Assembly: GCA_020425085.1 (NCBI GenBank)
Contig: JAGQRW010000017.1
Span: 1-64,000, forward strand
Length of the DNA: 64,000 bases
Direction of reading: 5' to 3'
DNA from: Paracoccaceae bacterium
GTDB taxonomy: Bacteria; Pseudomonadota; Alphaproteobacteria; Rhodobacterales; Rhodobacteraceae
A program made the translations under genes and the position numbers. This document shows, one piece after another, positions 29,226 to 37,398 of the stretch (the first letter of the stretch is position 1; the number at the start of each line of letters is the position of its first letter). The notes below the pieces were generated by a model. That model was not told the origin of the DNA and searched no databases. It saw nothing but the letters and a program-made list of their open reading frames with translations.

Positions 29226-30338
29226 TTACAGCCTGAGGTCAAGCCCGCCGATACCATTGGCGACACGACGAGCGGGAATAACGTTGACGATCGGTGCTGT
29301 CGAGGCGTCCGGGGTTTCCATCCACCAGTCTTCACTGCCCGCCTGATCTGATAACGCTGATCCGTTATTCTGCTGGCTGAATTCAAAACCGATATCGGAA
29401 AACCCCAACTCACGAAATTCCGCTTCTAGCTGGCCGATATTGCGCCGCAACAGGTCGATTGCATGCGACCGTTCTGCGACAACCTGCACATTCATGCCGG
29501 TATCGGTTGCCCTGAGCGTCAGTCGTATTTTGCCCAGTTCTGCGGGATCGAGGCTGATCTCGACACTGCCTTCGGCACCATTCACCGCCTGAGCCACCTG
29601 AACGACCACTGCGCGTTGCTGGGCGATTGATACCGGCGGACCAGCAAGTTCGCGCTTGGAAATGGTGCCTTCGACTTCGGAATGACGGGAAAGTGCCGAC
29701 AGTGCCGCCTGATCGTCGGGGGTTTCAGCATTCGCTTGTAGCGTCGCTTTGGTTTTTACCTCAAGCAGGGTAGCCGCCGCTGCGGAGGTTGCTGGCGAAT
29801 CGGGCAGGACCGGCGCAGAATTTTCCATATTGGCAGCCTGTTTTGGCTGCGCCATACCGGTTTCGGATAGCGGACCAGTTCCCGGCGATTCACTCGCCAA
29901 AGGGGTTGTGGATTGCCCGCCCGGGCTGCCACTTGTTTGCGTTGAGGTTTCTTGTCCTGCCACCGAGTTTGCCGTCATCTTTCCAATCGGTACTATGGTT
30001 GATCCCGATTCCCCGGCTACATTCGTCACCGGTGATGCCACTGAAGATTCAGCCACGAAGCCTTTTGACGGCTGGATGTCGGTTGGAACAACGAGACCGC
30101 TATCGGTGGCATCTTCGGCCAAATCTTGGCTTTCGGCCTGATTTTCGGGCTTTTCTGTTGCCTTCTCTCGCGGCGAAAATCCCTTCTGCGATCCGCCGGG
30201 TTTTGGTTCTTTGCGTTCTTGTGGCGAATAGGCGCGGGCAAAATCATTTTCTGAATCAACGTTGTTCGCGCTTTCGGGAGACTTGCGAATCTTTGGTGCC
30301 GTGCCGGGGGCATCGGTGGGGGGCAAAGATGAAATCAT
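29226..30338 (-). CDS. fliK: flagellar hook-length control protein FliK
   Basis: A 370-residue, low-complexity protein rich in Ser, Pro and Thr, with a structured C-terminal domain of the FliK/Flg_hook type: VEISLDPAELGKIRLTLRATDTGMNVQVVAERSHAIDLLRRNIGQLEAEFRELGF is diagnostic. It measures hook length and switches export specificity through FlhB. The ATG at 30338 (MISSLPPTDAPG) is preferred because AGGA lies 8 bases upstream; the open frame to 30440 lacks such support. Confidence 0.88.
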   Translation of the reverse strand: MISSLPPTDAPGTAPKIRKSPESANNVDSENDFARAYSPQERKEPKPGGSQKGFSPREKATEKPENQAESQDLAEDATDSGLVVPTDIQPSKGFVAESSVASPVTNVAGESGSTIVPIGKMTANSVAGQETSTQTSGSPGGQSTTPLASESPGTGPLSETGMAQPKQAANMENSAPVLPDSPATSAAAATLLEVKTKATLQANAETPDDQAALSALSRHSEVEGTISKRELAGPPVSIAQQRAVVVQVAQAVNGAEGSVEISLDPAELGKIRLTLRATDTGMNVQVVAERSHAIDLLRRNIGQLEAEFRELGFSDIGFEFSQQNNGSALSDQAGSEDWWMETPDASTAPIVNVIPARRVANGIGGLDLRL

Positions 30339-30391
30339 GCGGGTTCCTAGCATTCTGCTATCTCGATTCCATTCACCATTGCCGCAATCCG

Positions 30392-30406
30392 TTACGAATT
30401 CTTTAC
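30392..30406. promoter_or_regulatory. weak CtrA-like site between fliK and the flgJ-like gene
   Basis: TTAC-N7-TTAC differs from TTAA-N7-TTAA at two positions. It is listed because it lies in the divergent fliK/flgJ-like promoter gap, where better sites occur at the other flagellar promoters. Confidence 0.2.
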
Positions 30407-30455
30407 CCGGACACCGCAAACTCAGGGTGATTTCAAACAATTCGGAGGGCTCAGA

Positions 30456-30764
30456 ATGGGACCGATCACCAATACTCCCGAAATCGGCACCGCCATGCCA
30501 GCAGGGAAGTCGGGGCGCAAAGACGATCCGATGTTTGTCGCAGCACAGAAATTCGAAGCATCGTTCATTGCCGAAATGCTGAAATCCACCGGTGCTGGCA
30601 AGCCCCGCGACAGTTTCAACGGCGGTGCAGGCGAAGACGGATTTTCATCCTTTCTGGTCGAACTAAGGGCAGAAAAGATTGTCGATGGCGGCGGATTTGG
30701 CCTGACTGAGGTGGTTTTTGAAGCCTTGAAACGATCGGAGGCTGAAAATGATCGACAAAGCTGA
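30456..30764 (+). CDS. rod-binding protein, FlgJ N-terminal domain type
   Basis: A 102-residue protein with FVAAQKFEASFIAEMLKSTG and FSSFLVELRAEKIVDGGGFGLTEVVFEALKR, matching the rod-binding half of FlgJ. There is no muramidase domain, as usual in alphaproteobacteria; a separate lytic transglycosylase at 44979-45761 may supply that activity. It overlaps the next gene by 17 bp. Confidence 0.8.
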   Translation: MGPITNTPEIGTAMPAGKSGRKDDPMFVAAQKFEASFIAEMLKSTGAGKPRDSFNGGAGEDGFSSFLVELRAEKIVDGGGFGLTEVVFEALKRSEAENDRQS

Positions 30765-31104
30765 CCTGACAAAGCTAGAACGACTGCTGGAAGATGTGCG
30801 AACGACACTAAGATCCGGCGACTATCAACAGCTTGCAGCACTGGCAACCGAACAGGAACGCATGATCGGGCGCCTGCAAACGCAGCCGCAAGGTACTGCG
30901 CCAGACAAGGGCCTGCCTGCCCGAATCGCTGACGCCGCCCGGCGTAACCAGCGGCTGATCGAGGCGGCGATGGAAGGGTTTAGATCCGCCGCCAGGCGGC
31001 GCAACGAAATCCTTGCTGCCCAACAGCCAATCAAGACCTATGACCGGTCCGGGCAAAAAACCTCGCTGGAATCTGATCAGGCAACCCTGGAAAAGCGCAG
31101 CTAG
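30748..31104 (+). CDS. FlgN-like flagellar export chaperone candidate
   Basis: A 118-residue, mostly helical, charged protein (LTKLERLLEDVRTTLRSGDYQQLAALATEQERMIGRL). Size, helical character and place next to a flagellar rod-binding gene fit FlgN-type chaperones of the hook-filament junction proteins FlgK and FlgL, which are encoded at 56035-58506. Sequence similarity is weak, so this is an inference from context and predicted structure. Confidence 0.55.
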   Translation: MIDKADLTKLERLLEDVRTTLRSGDYQQLAALATEQERMIGRLQTQPQGTAPDKGLPARIADAARRNQRLIEAAMEGFRSAARRRNEILAAQQPIKTYDRSGQKTSLESDQATLEKRS

Positions 31105-31155
31105 TATGGGATCATCGGATTTTCGTATCAAATTAGCTGCGTTTTGGGGTTTGCG

Positions 31156-31170
31156 TTAGGCAGACGTTAA
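31156..31170. promoter_or_regulatory. CtrA-like site upstream of the flagellin gene
   Basis: TTAG-GCAGACG-TTAA matches TTAA-N7-TTAA with one mismatch. It lies about 158-172 bp upstream of the flagellin start, which leaves room for a long leader with two hairpins. Confidence 0.5.
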
Positions 31171-31260
31171 GGTCTCCCCAACATGGTCACACTTGCATCC
31201 CTAGGGGGTGGCGCGGAACCAGGTCTGACCCGGTCACCGTAATAGTCAGAAGACGAAAAC

Positions 31261-31278
31261 GTCACTGAAACCAGTGAC
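31261..31278 (+). promoter_or_regulatory. flagellin leader hairpin 1
   Basis: GTCACTG-AAAC-CAGTGAC is a perfect 7-bp stem with a 4-nt loop, 50-67 bp upstream of the flagellin start. With the next hairpin it makes a structured leader in the place where FlbT acts on flagellin mRNA in Caulobacter. Confidence 0.55.
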
Positions 31279-31288
31279 ATAAACCTAT

Positions 31289-31309
31289 ACGCCGTCAAAA
31301 TGACGGCGT
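31289..31309 (+). promoter_or_regulatory. flagellin leader hairpin 2
   Basis: ACGCCGTCA-AAA-TGACGGCGT is a perfect 9-bp stem with a 3-nt loop. It ends 7 bases before the GAAGGA ribosome-binding site at 31317-31322, so it can influence translation or mRNA decay. Confidence 0.6.
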
Positions 31310-31327
31310 TCGTCTGAAGGAATGACA

Positions 31328-32806
31328 ATGTCTAGTATTCTTACCAATTCCAGCAGCATGATCGCGCTGCAAACCCTGAAAACCATCAATTCCGGACTGA
31401 ATAAAACCCAGGGTGAAATCTCGACCGGCAAGTCCATCGCCTCGGCCAAGGACAACTCGGCGATCTGGGCAATCTCGAAAGTCATGGAAGCCGATGTAAG
31501 CGGCTTCAAGGCCATTTCCGAAAGCCTGTCGCTTGGTGAATCCACCGTCGCGGTTGCACGTCAGGCTTCTGAAACCGTGACCGACCTATTGACCGAGATC
31601 AAAGGCAAGGTCGTGGCGGCGCAGGAAGAAAACGTCGATCGTGAAAAGATCCAGACTGATATTTCGGCCTTGCGCGACCAGATCAACTCCATCGTCGGCG
31701 CAGCACAGTTCAATGGTTTGAACATGTTGTCGGGTACCGAGAATGTGAATGTGCTTTCCTCGCTCGACCGGGCATCGGATGGTACGGTTACAGCCAGCAA
31801 TATCACAGTTTCACGTCAGGATCTGACGACCGAGGCCGGAACATATGGCAGCGGCACCAGTCTTTCGGCCAACGCCACGGCCAGCGCGAGCGCAGTTGTC
31901 AACACGGCAAATACCGAAACCCTGACGATTGCTACGGATACCGATGTTTCTACCGATGCCTTCTCGGTGACCATTGCCGGCAGTACTATCAGCTTTGACG
32001 CTGGCGATCTTGCCGGTGACCAGGACGCGGCGGCATTGGCGATCAATGGTGCCATCAATGGTCTTGGTCTTACCGGTGTGTCCGCCAGTGTTGCTGCCAA
32101 CGTCATAACCATATCATCGACCCGGGCGTTTGAAGATGTATCACTTGCTGCACTGAAAAACGGTGCTGCAACCGGTGTAACGCTGTCGGGTACAGCAATC
32201 GGCGAGCGGGCGGAAAACATCGCCCTTTCCACATCGGCAAAAGTCAACGACGGTGACGGTTATCAAGTGACGGTCGGCAGCAGCGCATATACCTATGTCG
32301 CGGGCCCGAGCGAAACCATGGAAGACGTCGCCAAGGGCCTGAAAGCTGCCATTGATTCGGCAGGTCTGAGCGACATCACCACGCAGGTTTCAGAAAAAAA
32401 TGGCCAATGGTCGTTGAAGGTAGACAATAACGGTACAACCCTGGCGTTCAGCGCGGTTGGTGCGGCGGGCGGTACTGCCTCAGGCGGTCTGTTCGGACTT
32501 GGCGGTATTGATGTCACCACCGACAGCGGCGCCAAGGCAGCACTCGGGAACATCGAAACGCTGATAGGTACTGCAATCGACGCATCGGCGTCATTCGGTT
32601 CGGCTCAAGGGCGGATCGAAACGCAATCCAGCTTTATCGGCAAATTGACCGATTCACTCAAGGTCGGGATCGGCTCACTGGTCGATGCCGATATGGAGGA
32701 AGCCTCGGCAAGGTTGCAAGCGCTTCAGGTGCAACAGCAACTGGGTATTCAGTCTCTGTCCATCGCCAACCAGGCACCACAGAACATCTTGTCGCTGTTC
32801 AGATAA
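31328..32806 (+). CDS. flagellin
   Basis: Filament subunit, 492 residues. The N-terminal D0/D1 region (SSILTNSSSMIALQTLKTINSGLNKTQGEISTG) and the C-terminal D1/D0 region (QGRIETQSSFIGKLTDSL ... LSIANQAPQNILSLFR) are conserved; a variable middle of about 220 residues, rich in Ala, Thr and Ser, forms the outer domains. I chose the ATG at 31328, which is spaced 5 bp from GAAGGA; the upstream ATG at 31322 overlaps that site. A single flagellin gene is present, followed by flaF and flbT. Confidence 0.95.
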   Translation: MSSILTNSSSMIALQTLKTINSGLNKTQGEISTGKSIASAKDNSAIWAISKVMEADVSGFKAISESLSLGESTVAVARQASETVTDLLTEIKGKVVAAQEENVDREKIQTDISALRDQINSIVGAAQFNGLNMLSGTENVNVLSSLDRASDGTVTASNITVSRQDLTTEAGTYGSGTSLSANATASASAVVNTANTETLTIATDTDVSTDAFSVTIAGSTISFDAGDLAGDQDAAALAINGAINGLGLTGVSASVAANVITISSTRAFEDVSLAALKNGAATGVTLSGTAIGERAENIALSTSAKVNDGDGYQVTVGSSAYTYVAGPSETMEDVAKGLKAAIDSAGLSDITTQVSEKNGQWSLKVDNNGTTLAFSAVGAAGGTASGGLFGLGGIDVTTDSGAKAALGNIETLIGTAIDASASFGSAQGRIETQSSFIGKLTDSLKVGIGSLVDADMEEASARLQALQVQQQLGIQSLSIANQAPQNILSLFR

Positions 32807-32814
32807 GTCAAACC

Positions 32815-32840
32815 GAAGGGGCGGCCGGTGCCGCCCCTTC
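32815..32840 (+). terminator. hairpin after the flagellin gene
   Basis: GAAGGGGCGGC-CGGT-GCCGCCCCTTC is a perfect 11-bp stem with a 4-nt loop, 8 bases after the flagellin stop. Only two T follow, so it may act as a partial terminator or stabilise the flagellin mRNA and reduce flaF-flbT expression. Confidence 0.65.
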
Positions 32841-32883
32841 TTGACCCCCCAATCTGACAACCCGCGCCGAAGGAGAATTTCCG

Positions 32884-33264
32884 ATGAACGCCGCCGAAAT
32901 GGCCCGCACCGCCTATGGTCAGTCCCGACCGTCGATTCGCACCGACCGCAGCACCGAATACGACGTATTCGCGCGGATAACCCACAACCTCAAAGCCGCG
33001 ATCGAGCGCGGTAAACCCGGATTCACCGCATTGGTTCAGGCATTGCATGAAAACCGGAAACTATGGACCATCCTGGCCGCCGATGTCGCCGGAAACGACA
33101 ATGCGCTGCCCGAACAGTTGCGGGCGCAGATATTCTATCTGGCTGAATTTACCGATATGCAATCACGCAAGATTCTGGCCGGAACCGCCGATGCCGCCAT
33201 TCTGGTCGAGATCAACACCAACATCATGCGCGGTCTGCGCAGCGTCAGGGGACTGGCAGCATGA
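32884..33264 (+). CDS. flaF: flagellar biosynthesis regulator FlaF
   Basis: A 126-residue protein with MARTAYGQSRPSIRTDRSTEYDVFARITHNLKAA, the FlaF N-terminus. In Caulobacter, FlaF is needed for flagellin synthesis or secretion and works against FlbT. It has a GAAGGAGAATTTCCG site before the ATG and overlaps flbT by 4 bp (ATGA). Confidence 0.92.
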   Translation: MNAAEMARTAYGQSRPSIRTDRSTEYDVFARITHNLKAAIERGKPGFTALVQALHENRKLWTILAADVAGNDNALPEQLRAQIFYLAEFTDMQSRKILAGTADAAILVEINTNIMRGLRSVRGLAA

Positions 33265-33665
33265 GCGGGCTGGTTCTGAAACTCGGGCCGGGGGAACGGG
33301 TGCTGATCAATGGTGCGGTGATCGAAAACGGCGACCGCCGCAGCCGGATCAGCATTCTGACCCCAAATGCCAACATCCTGCGCCTGCGCGATGCAATCCA
33401 TCCAGAGGAGGTGAATACGCCGGTACGACGGGTTTGTTACATCGCACAACTGGTGCTTTCTGGCGATGCCGATCCGTCCGAAGCACGCTTGCAGATCTTG
33501 CGCGGAATCGAGCAGTTGTCACAGGTTTTGACCGATCATGATAGTCGCGGCGTTTTGAGCAATGCGACCGACAGCATTCTGACCGACCACTTCTATCAGG
33601 CGCTGAAAATTCTCCGTGGACTGCTACCACGTGAACAACGCCTGCTGGAAACCGCCCGATCATGA
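33261..33665 (+). CDS. flbT: flagellin mRNA regulator FlbT
   Basis: A 134-residue protein starting MSGLVLKLGPGERVLINGAVIENGDRR, the typical FlbT opening. In Caulobacter, FlbT binds the flagellin mRNA leader and lowers its stability until the hook is complete. The two hairpins in the local flagellin leader (31261-31309) are plausible targets. It overlaps both flaF and the DUF1217 gene by 4 bp. Confidence 0.93.
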   Translation: MSGLVLKLGPGERVLINGAVIENGDRRSRISILTPNANILRLRDAIHPEEVNTPVRRVCYIAQLVLSGDADPSEARLQILRGIEQLSQVLTDHDSRGVLSNATDSILTDHFYQALKILRGLLPREQRLLETARS

Positions 33666-34516
33666 GCTTTGAACCGGTCATACCGCTTGGCGGCATGGCC
33701 GGTTGGGCCTTTTTGAATCGCACATTTGAGCGTCAGACAGAAGCGTTCCGCGCATCTGGCCAGACTTCACAAAATACCAGCTATTTCCGTGAAAACATCG
33801 GCAAGATCACCAGCGCTACCGACCTGGTTGCGGACCGCCGCCTGTTGACCGTGGCGCTAGGGGCGTTCGGCCTTGATGATGACATCGACAAGCGGTTCTT
33901 CATCCGTAAAATTCTTGAAGAAGGCACCGTGGATACTTCGGCGATGGCAAACCGACTTGTCGACAAACGCTACGCCCGCATGGCCGAAGCATTCGGCTTT
34001 GATTCAAAATTTGGCCCGAGAACCCGGCTTGACCATGTGGTTAGTCAGATGATCGCATCCTATGAAACCCGGCAATTCGAGATTGCCGTTGGCAATCAGG
34101 ACCAGACACTGCGCCTGTCGCTCGGTTTTGAGCGCGAGATTGCATCGATTGTGGAACGGGCGAGCAGTGACAATTCAGCCTGGTATGGCATTCTTGGCAA
34201 CCCACCGGTTCGCAAGGTAGTGACCGATGCCTTCAACCTGCCCTCGGCCTTTACCGCGCTGGATCTGGACCGGCAGGTGGAAACGCTGAAAGACAAGACT
34301 CAAGGTCTTTATGGCAGCGACAAGGCCTCGGTTCTGACCATACCTTCGAACACCCAGGATCTGGTGCGTCGATATCTGGTACAAGCGGTAAATACCGGCA
34401 GCAGTATCAACACAAGTGGGCAGTCATCGGCGTTGGCAATCCTTCGGGGCGGCAGTGTTGGAATCAATAGCACGACAACGCTGGAGGCCTTGTTCAGCGC
34501 GCTTTATTCAAAATGA
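33662..34516 (+). CDS. DUF1217 domain flagellar-locus protein
   Basis: A 284-residue protein of the DUF1217 family, found in flagellar loci of alphaproteobacteria. Typical segments are YFRENIGKITSATDLVADRRLLTVALGAFGL and FFIRKILEEGTVDTSAMANRLVDKRY. The C-terminal region, rich in Ser, Asn and Gly and ending TLEALFSALYSK, resembles exported axial proteins. There is no signal peptide, so export by the flagellar system is possible. The molecular role is unknown to me. Confidence 0.8.
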   Translation: MSFEPVIPLGGMAGWAFLNRTFERQTEAFRASGQTSQNTSYFRENIGKITSATDLVADRRLLTVALGAFGLDDDIDKRFFIRKILEEGTVDTSAMANRLVDKRYARMAEAFGFDSKFGPRTRLDHVVSQMIASYETRQFEIAVGNQDQTLRLSLGFEREIASIVERASSDNSAWYGILGNPPVRKVVTDAFNLPSAFTALDLDRQVETLKDKTQGLYGSDKASVLTIPSNTQDLVRRYLVQAVNTGSSINTSGQSSALAILRGGSVGINSTTTLEALFSALYSK

Positions 34517-34550
34517 ATGCAAATGATGCCGCTTGTTTGAAACCAGCAAA

Positions 34551-35912
34551 TCAACCACCAGCAAGACCGGCCAGCCCCCTATTCACCTGCGTTTCATCCA
34601 GTGGAAAACAGGCCGCCAAGGCGTCAAAACTGTCGCCAATGGTTTCAACCTCGATTTCGCTGAAATACCTTTCAAATTTCGGCCAGGATTCGATTGCTTG
34701 GTCCACCAGTGGATCGGAACCAGGCACATACAACCCAGCCCTGATCATCAGTTCGGCCGAATCATAGGCCGCCAGCAACCTGCGGGTGGCACGGATCGCG
34801 GCATTTTCCGAATCGGTGGCCACATCCGGCAGACAGCGCGAAACGCTTCTGAGGACATCCACCGCTGGAAAGCGACCCCGCTCGGCTATTTTCCGGTCCA
34901 GGATCACATGGCCATCCAGCACGCCGCGAATGATATCGGCGATCGGTTCATCCATATCCGAAGCGGCAACCAGAACGCTGAACAGTGCGGTAATGTCGCC
35001 GGAGGTTCCCGCCCCCGGCCCGGCCCGTTCGCAAAGGGACATGATGATCTGCATTGTCGACGGTGGGTATCCGCGCATCGAGGCGGATTCACCCGCAGCC
35101 AGCGCCACATCCCGATGCGCCTCGGCAAAGCGGGTGATTGAATCAACCACCAGCAGTACCTGTTTTCCCTGATCACGAAAATACTCGGCAACCGACATCG
35201 CCGCCCATGCGGCACGTCGCTTTTCCAGCGAGGATTTGTCCGATGTCGCCGCCACCACCACCGCCCGCGCCATTCCGGTCGGGCCAAGCTTGTGCTCTAC
35301 GAATTCGCGAACCTCGCGGCCACGCTCGCCAACCAGGGCGATTACGGTCACGTCAACTTCGACATTGACTGCCAACTGGCCGATCAGGGTGGATTTTCCG
35401 ATACCCGACCCGGCAAAAAGGCCGATCCGTTGCCCCCGGGCGAGAGGAAGTATGGTGTTGAACAGCTTCTGTCCGGTCGGCAACCTTTCGCCCAGCGCCC
35501 TGCGTTCAGCGGCAGCGCGTGGTGGTGCCTGAAGCGGATAGTCGACACTGCCCGCCAGTATCGCACGACCATCCAGCGGGCGGCCGCGGGAATCGATAAC
35601 CCGGCCCAGCCACGAACCATCAGGGCAGAACCCGACGCGCGGTTCCAGCACCACCTGATCGCCGAGGGCAACGCCGCCTGTCGGTCCGTCAGGCAGAACC
35701 GTCACCCCATCCGGGCCCAGGCGCAATACATCCGCCGGAATCGCCATGCCTGATTTCGGCCTGACCGATACCCGATCGCCAAGAACGCAATCATGCCTCA
35801 ACCCGGCCACTAGAAACCCACCGCTGTCCGTGCCGATGACCCGCCCCACCGACTTGACTGCGGCGGTAGCGACAAGGTCGGCAGTCAATGGCGCGAAATC
35901 GATTAGGGACAT
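34551..35912 (-). CDS. fliI: flagellum-specific ATP synthase FliI
   Basis: Export ATPase of the flagellar type III system, 453 residues. It has Walker A GLFAGSGIGKSTLIGQLA near residue 165, the LVGERGREVREFVEH segment, Walker B LLVVDSITRFAEAHRD, and the ESASMRGYPPSTM region. The ATG at 35912 (MSLIDFAPLTADL) has AAGG upstream; the longer frame to 36086 runs into flgB and is rejected. It is divergent from flgB. Confidence 0.96.
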   Translation of the reverse strand: MSLIDFAPLTADLVATAAVKSVGRVIGTDSGGFLVAGLRHDCVLGDRVSVRPKSGMAIPADVLRLGPDGVTVLPDGPTGGVALGDQVVLEPRVGFCPDGSWLGRVIDSRGRPLDGRAILAGSVDYPLQAPPRAAAERRALGERLPTGQKLFNTILPLARGQRIGLFAGSGIGKSTLIGQLAVNVEVDVTVIALVGERGREVREFVEHKLGPTGMARAVVVAATSDKSSLEKRRAAWAAMSVAEYFRDQGKQVLLVVDSITRFAEAHRDVALAAGESASMRGYPPSTMQIIMSLCERAGPGAGTSGDITALFSVLVAASDMDEPIADIIRGVLDGHVILDRKIAERGRFPAVDVLRSVSRCLPDVATDSENAAIRATRRLLAAYDSAELMIRAGLYVPGSDPLVDQAIESWPKFERYFSEIEVETIGDSFDALAACFPLDETQVNRGLAGLAGG

Positions 35913-35956
35913 GTGAAACCTTTCAAAGCTGATTACCTTTTCTAAAGGAATGGAAG

Positions 35957-35971
35957 TTAAGGCTTGGTTGA
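35957..35971. promoter_or_regulatory. CtrA-like site between fliI and flgB
   Basis: TTAA-GGCTTGG-TTGA matches TTAA-N7-TTAA with one mismatch. It lies 24-38 bp upstream of flgB and 45-59 bp upstream of fliI, in the divergent promoter gap. Confidence 0.5.
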
Positions 35972-35994
35972 AAGACATCCCGGGAGAAGCCCGA

Positions 35995-36378
35995 ATGACC
36001 AACGATATCAGCATTCTCAGCCTTGCGCATTCTGTTGCCAGGCATGCAAGCCAACGCCAGAACATCGTTGCCGCCAATATCGCCAACGCGGATACCCCTG
36101 CCTACAAGGCACAGGACATCAAGCCGTTTCAGATCGAACCCGACCAGGCCGATCCAGCTTTTCAGCCTTATGCGACCCGCACTGGACATCTGAACAACTA
36201 TAGATCCGAATCGCAGATTCAAACCTTTGCGAGCAATGGCGAGGCTTCGCCAAACGGCAACACGGTTTCATTGGAAACCGAAATGACCAAGGCCGTCGAA
36301 ATTCGCCACCAATATGACATGGCGCTTACCATCTATCGGAAATCAATGGACATTCTGCGCACCAGCCTTGGCAGGTAA
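35995..36378 (+). CDS. flgB: flagellar proximal rod protein FlgB
   Basis: A 127-residue rod protein with ARHASQRQNIVAANIANADTPAYKAQDI near the N-terminus, the family signature, and the C-terminal helix EIRHQYDMALTIYRKSMDILRTSLGR. The ATG at 35995 is preferred because GGGAGAAG lies upstream. It opens the flgB-flgC-fliE-fliQ-flgF-flgG-flgA-flgH-fliL-like operon. Confidence 0.94.
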   Translation: MTNDISILSLAHSVARHASQRQNIVAANIANADTPAYKAQDIKPFQIEPDQADPAFQPYATRTGHLNNYRSESQIQTFASNGEASPNGNTVSLETEMTKAVEIRHQYDMALTIYRKSMDILRTSLGR

Positions 36379-36398
36379 CAGAATGCACGGGGGAAATC

Positions 36399-36791
36399 AT
36401 GAGTGATTTTGAAACATCTCTGGCAATGTCTGCCAGTGCCATGAAGGCGCAGTCGATGCGCCTGCGACTTGCATCGGAAAACATCGCCAACAACGATACG
36501 CCGGGTTATCGCCGCAAGACGGTTTCGTTTCAGGAAACCTTTGACCGCGCGCTTGGCACAAATGTCGTCAAGACCGGTCAGGTCAGGCTGGATCAGGCGG
36601 AACTTGCCAGAATCTATAACCCCGGTCATCCACTGGCGGATCAGACCGGCAGCTATGACGGCTCGAACGTCGATCTGATCGTGGAAATCGCCGACGCTAG
36701 GGAATCCCAGCGCAGTTATGAGGCGAATCTGAAGATGTTCGACCAGGCACGCCAGATGGCCAGTGCCGCGCTTGAACTACTGCGGCGCTAG
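36399..36791 (+). CDS. flgC: flagellar proximal rod protein FlgC
   Basis: A 130-residue rod protein. LRLASENIANNDTPGYRRKTVSFQETFDRAL and YDGSNVDLIVEIADARESQRSYEANLKMFDQARQM are typical of FlgC. It lies 20 bp after flgB. Confidence 0.95.
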   Translation: MSDFETSLAMSASAMKAQSMRLRLASENIANNDTPGYRRKTVSFQETFDRALGTNVVKTGQVRLDQAELARIYNPGHPLADQTGSYDGSNVDLIVEIADARESQRSYEANLKMFDQARQMASAALELLRR

Positions 36792-36805
36792 GAAAGGGAA
36801 CCAAC

Positions 36806-37096
36806 ATGACCATCAGCCCCGTTGCCGCCGCGCATCTTTATTCAGTCGCCAAACCCGCCACCCAGCCCGATCAGGAACAATCCGGCACGGCCAAGGCTTT
36901 CGCACAGGTCGCTGCCGATTTTACCCAGACCCTTCAGGCGGGTGAGGATACTGCACGCGCAGCGATGACGGGAAACGCCGACCTACCGTCATTGGTCGAG
37001 GCGCTGGCAAAATCTGAACTGGCAGTGGAGACGGCCGTCACCATCCGCAACAAAGTGGTCGAGGCTTATCAGGAAATTCTGAGGATGCCGGTCTGA
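36806..37096 (+). CDS. fliE: flagellar MS-ring/rod adaptor FliE
   Basis: A 96-residue protein linking the MS ring to the rod. The C-terminal half, LVEALAKSELAVETAVTIRNKVVEAYQEILRMPV, is the FliE signature. It overlaps fliQ by one base. Confidence 0.92.
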   Translation: MTISPVAAAHLYSVAKPATQPDQEQSGTAKAFAQVAADFTQTLQAGEDTARAAMTGNADLPSLVEALAKSELAVETAVTIRNKVVEAYQEILRMPV

Positions 37097-37368
37097 TGAT
37101 TGATGAAACGATTCTGATGGATACCCTGCGCCAGGGATTGTGGACGGCGGTGGTAATATCGGCACCGATTCTTGCGGTTGCCCTGATCGTCGGTCTGGCC
37201 ATCGGCCTGTTCCAGGCGCTTACCTCGATTCAGGAAATGACCCTGACTTTCGTGCCAAAACTGGGCGCGATCTTGATCGCCTTCTGGGCCTCGCTTGGTC
37301 TTATCTCGCGATCATTGAATGCGTTCTTTGTCGGTCACATCATCCCGTTGATCGCAGGCGGAAACTAG
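37096..37368 (+). CDS. fliQ: flagellar export gate protein FliQ
   Basis: A 90-residue inner-membrane protein with two hydrophobic segments (WTAVVISAPILAVALIVGLAIGLFQALTSIQEMTLTFVPK and ILIAFWASLGLI). The ALTSIQEMTLTFVPK segment is diagnostic. It forms the export gate with FliP and FliR, which are encoded elsewhere in the island. Confidence 0.95.
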   Translation: MIDETILMDTLRQGLWTAVVISAPILAVALIVGLAIGLFQALTSIQEMTLTFVPKLGAILIAFWASLGLISRSLNAFFVGHIIPLIAGGN

Positions 37369-37398
37369 CGATGGCAATTCCCACTTTGGAGACAGCGC

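Noticed and set aside
31185-31196. sigma-54-like GG...GC pair upstream of the flagellin gene
   Set aside because: The spacing between GG (31185-31186) and GC (31195-31196) is 8 bp; sigma-54 promoters need 10 bp.
31739-32540. possible frameshift or insertion in the flagellin middle region
   Set aside because: The frame is continuous and the low-complexity Ala/Thr/Ser-rich composition is normal for variable outer flagellin domains.
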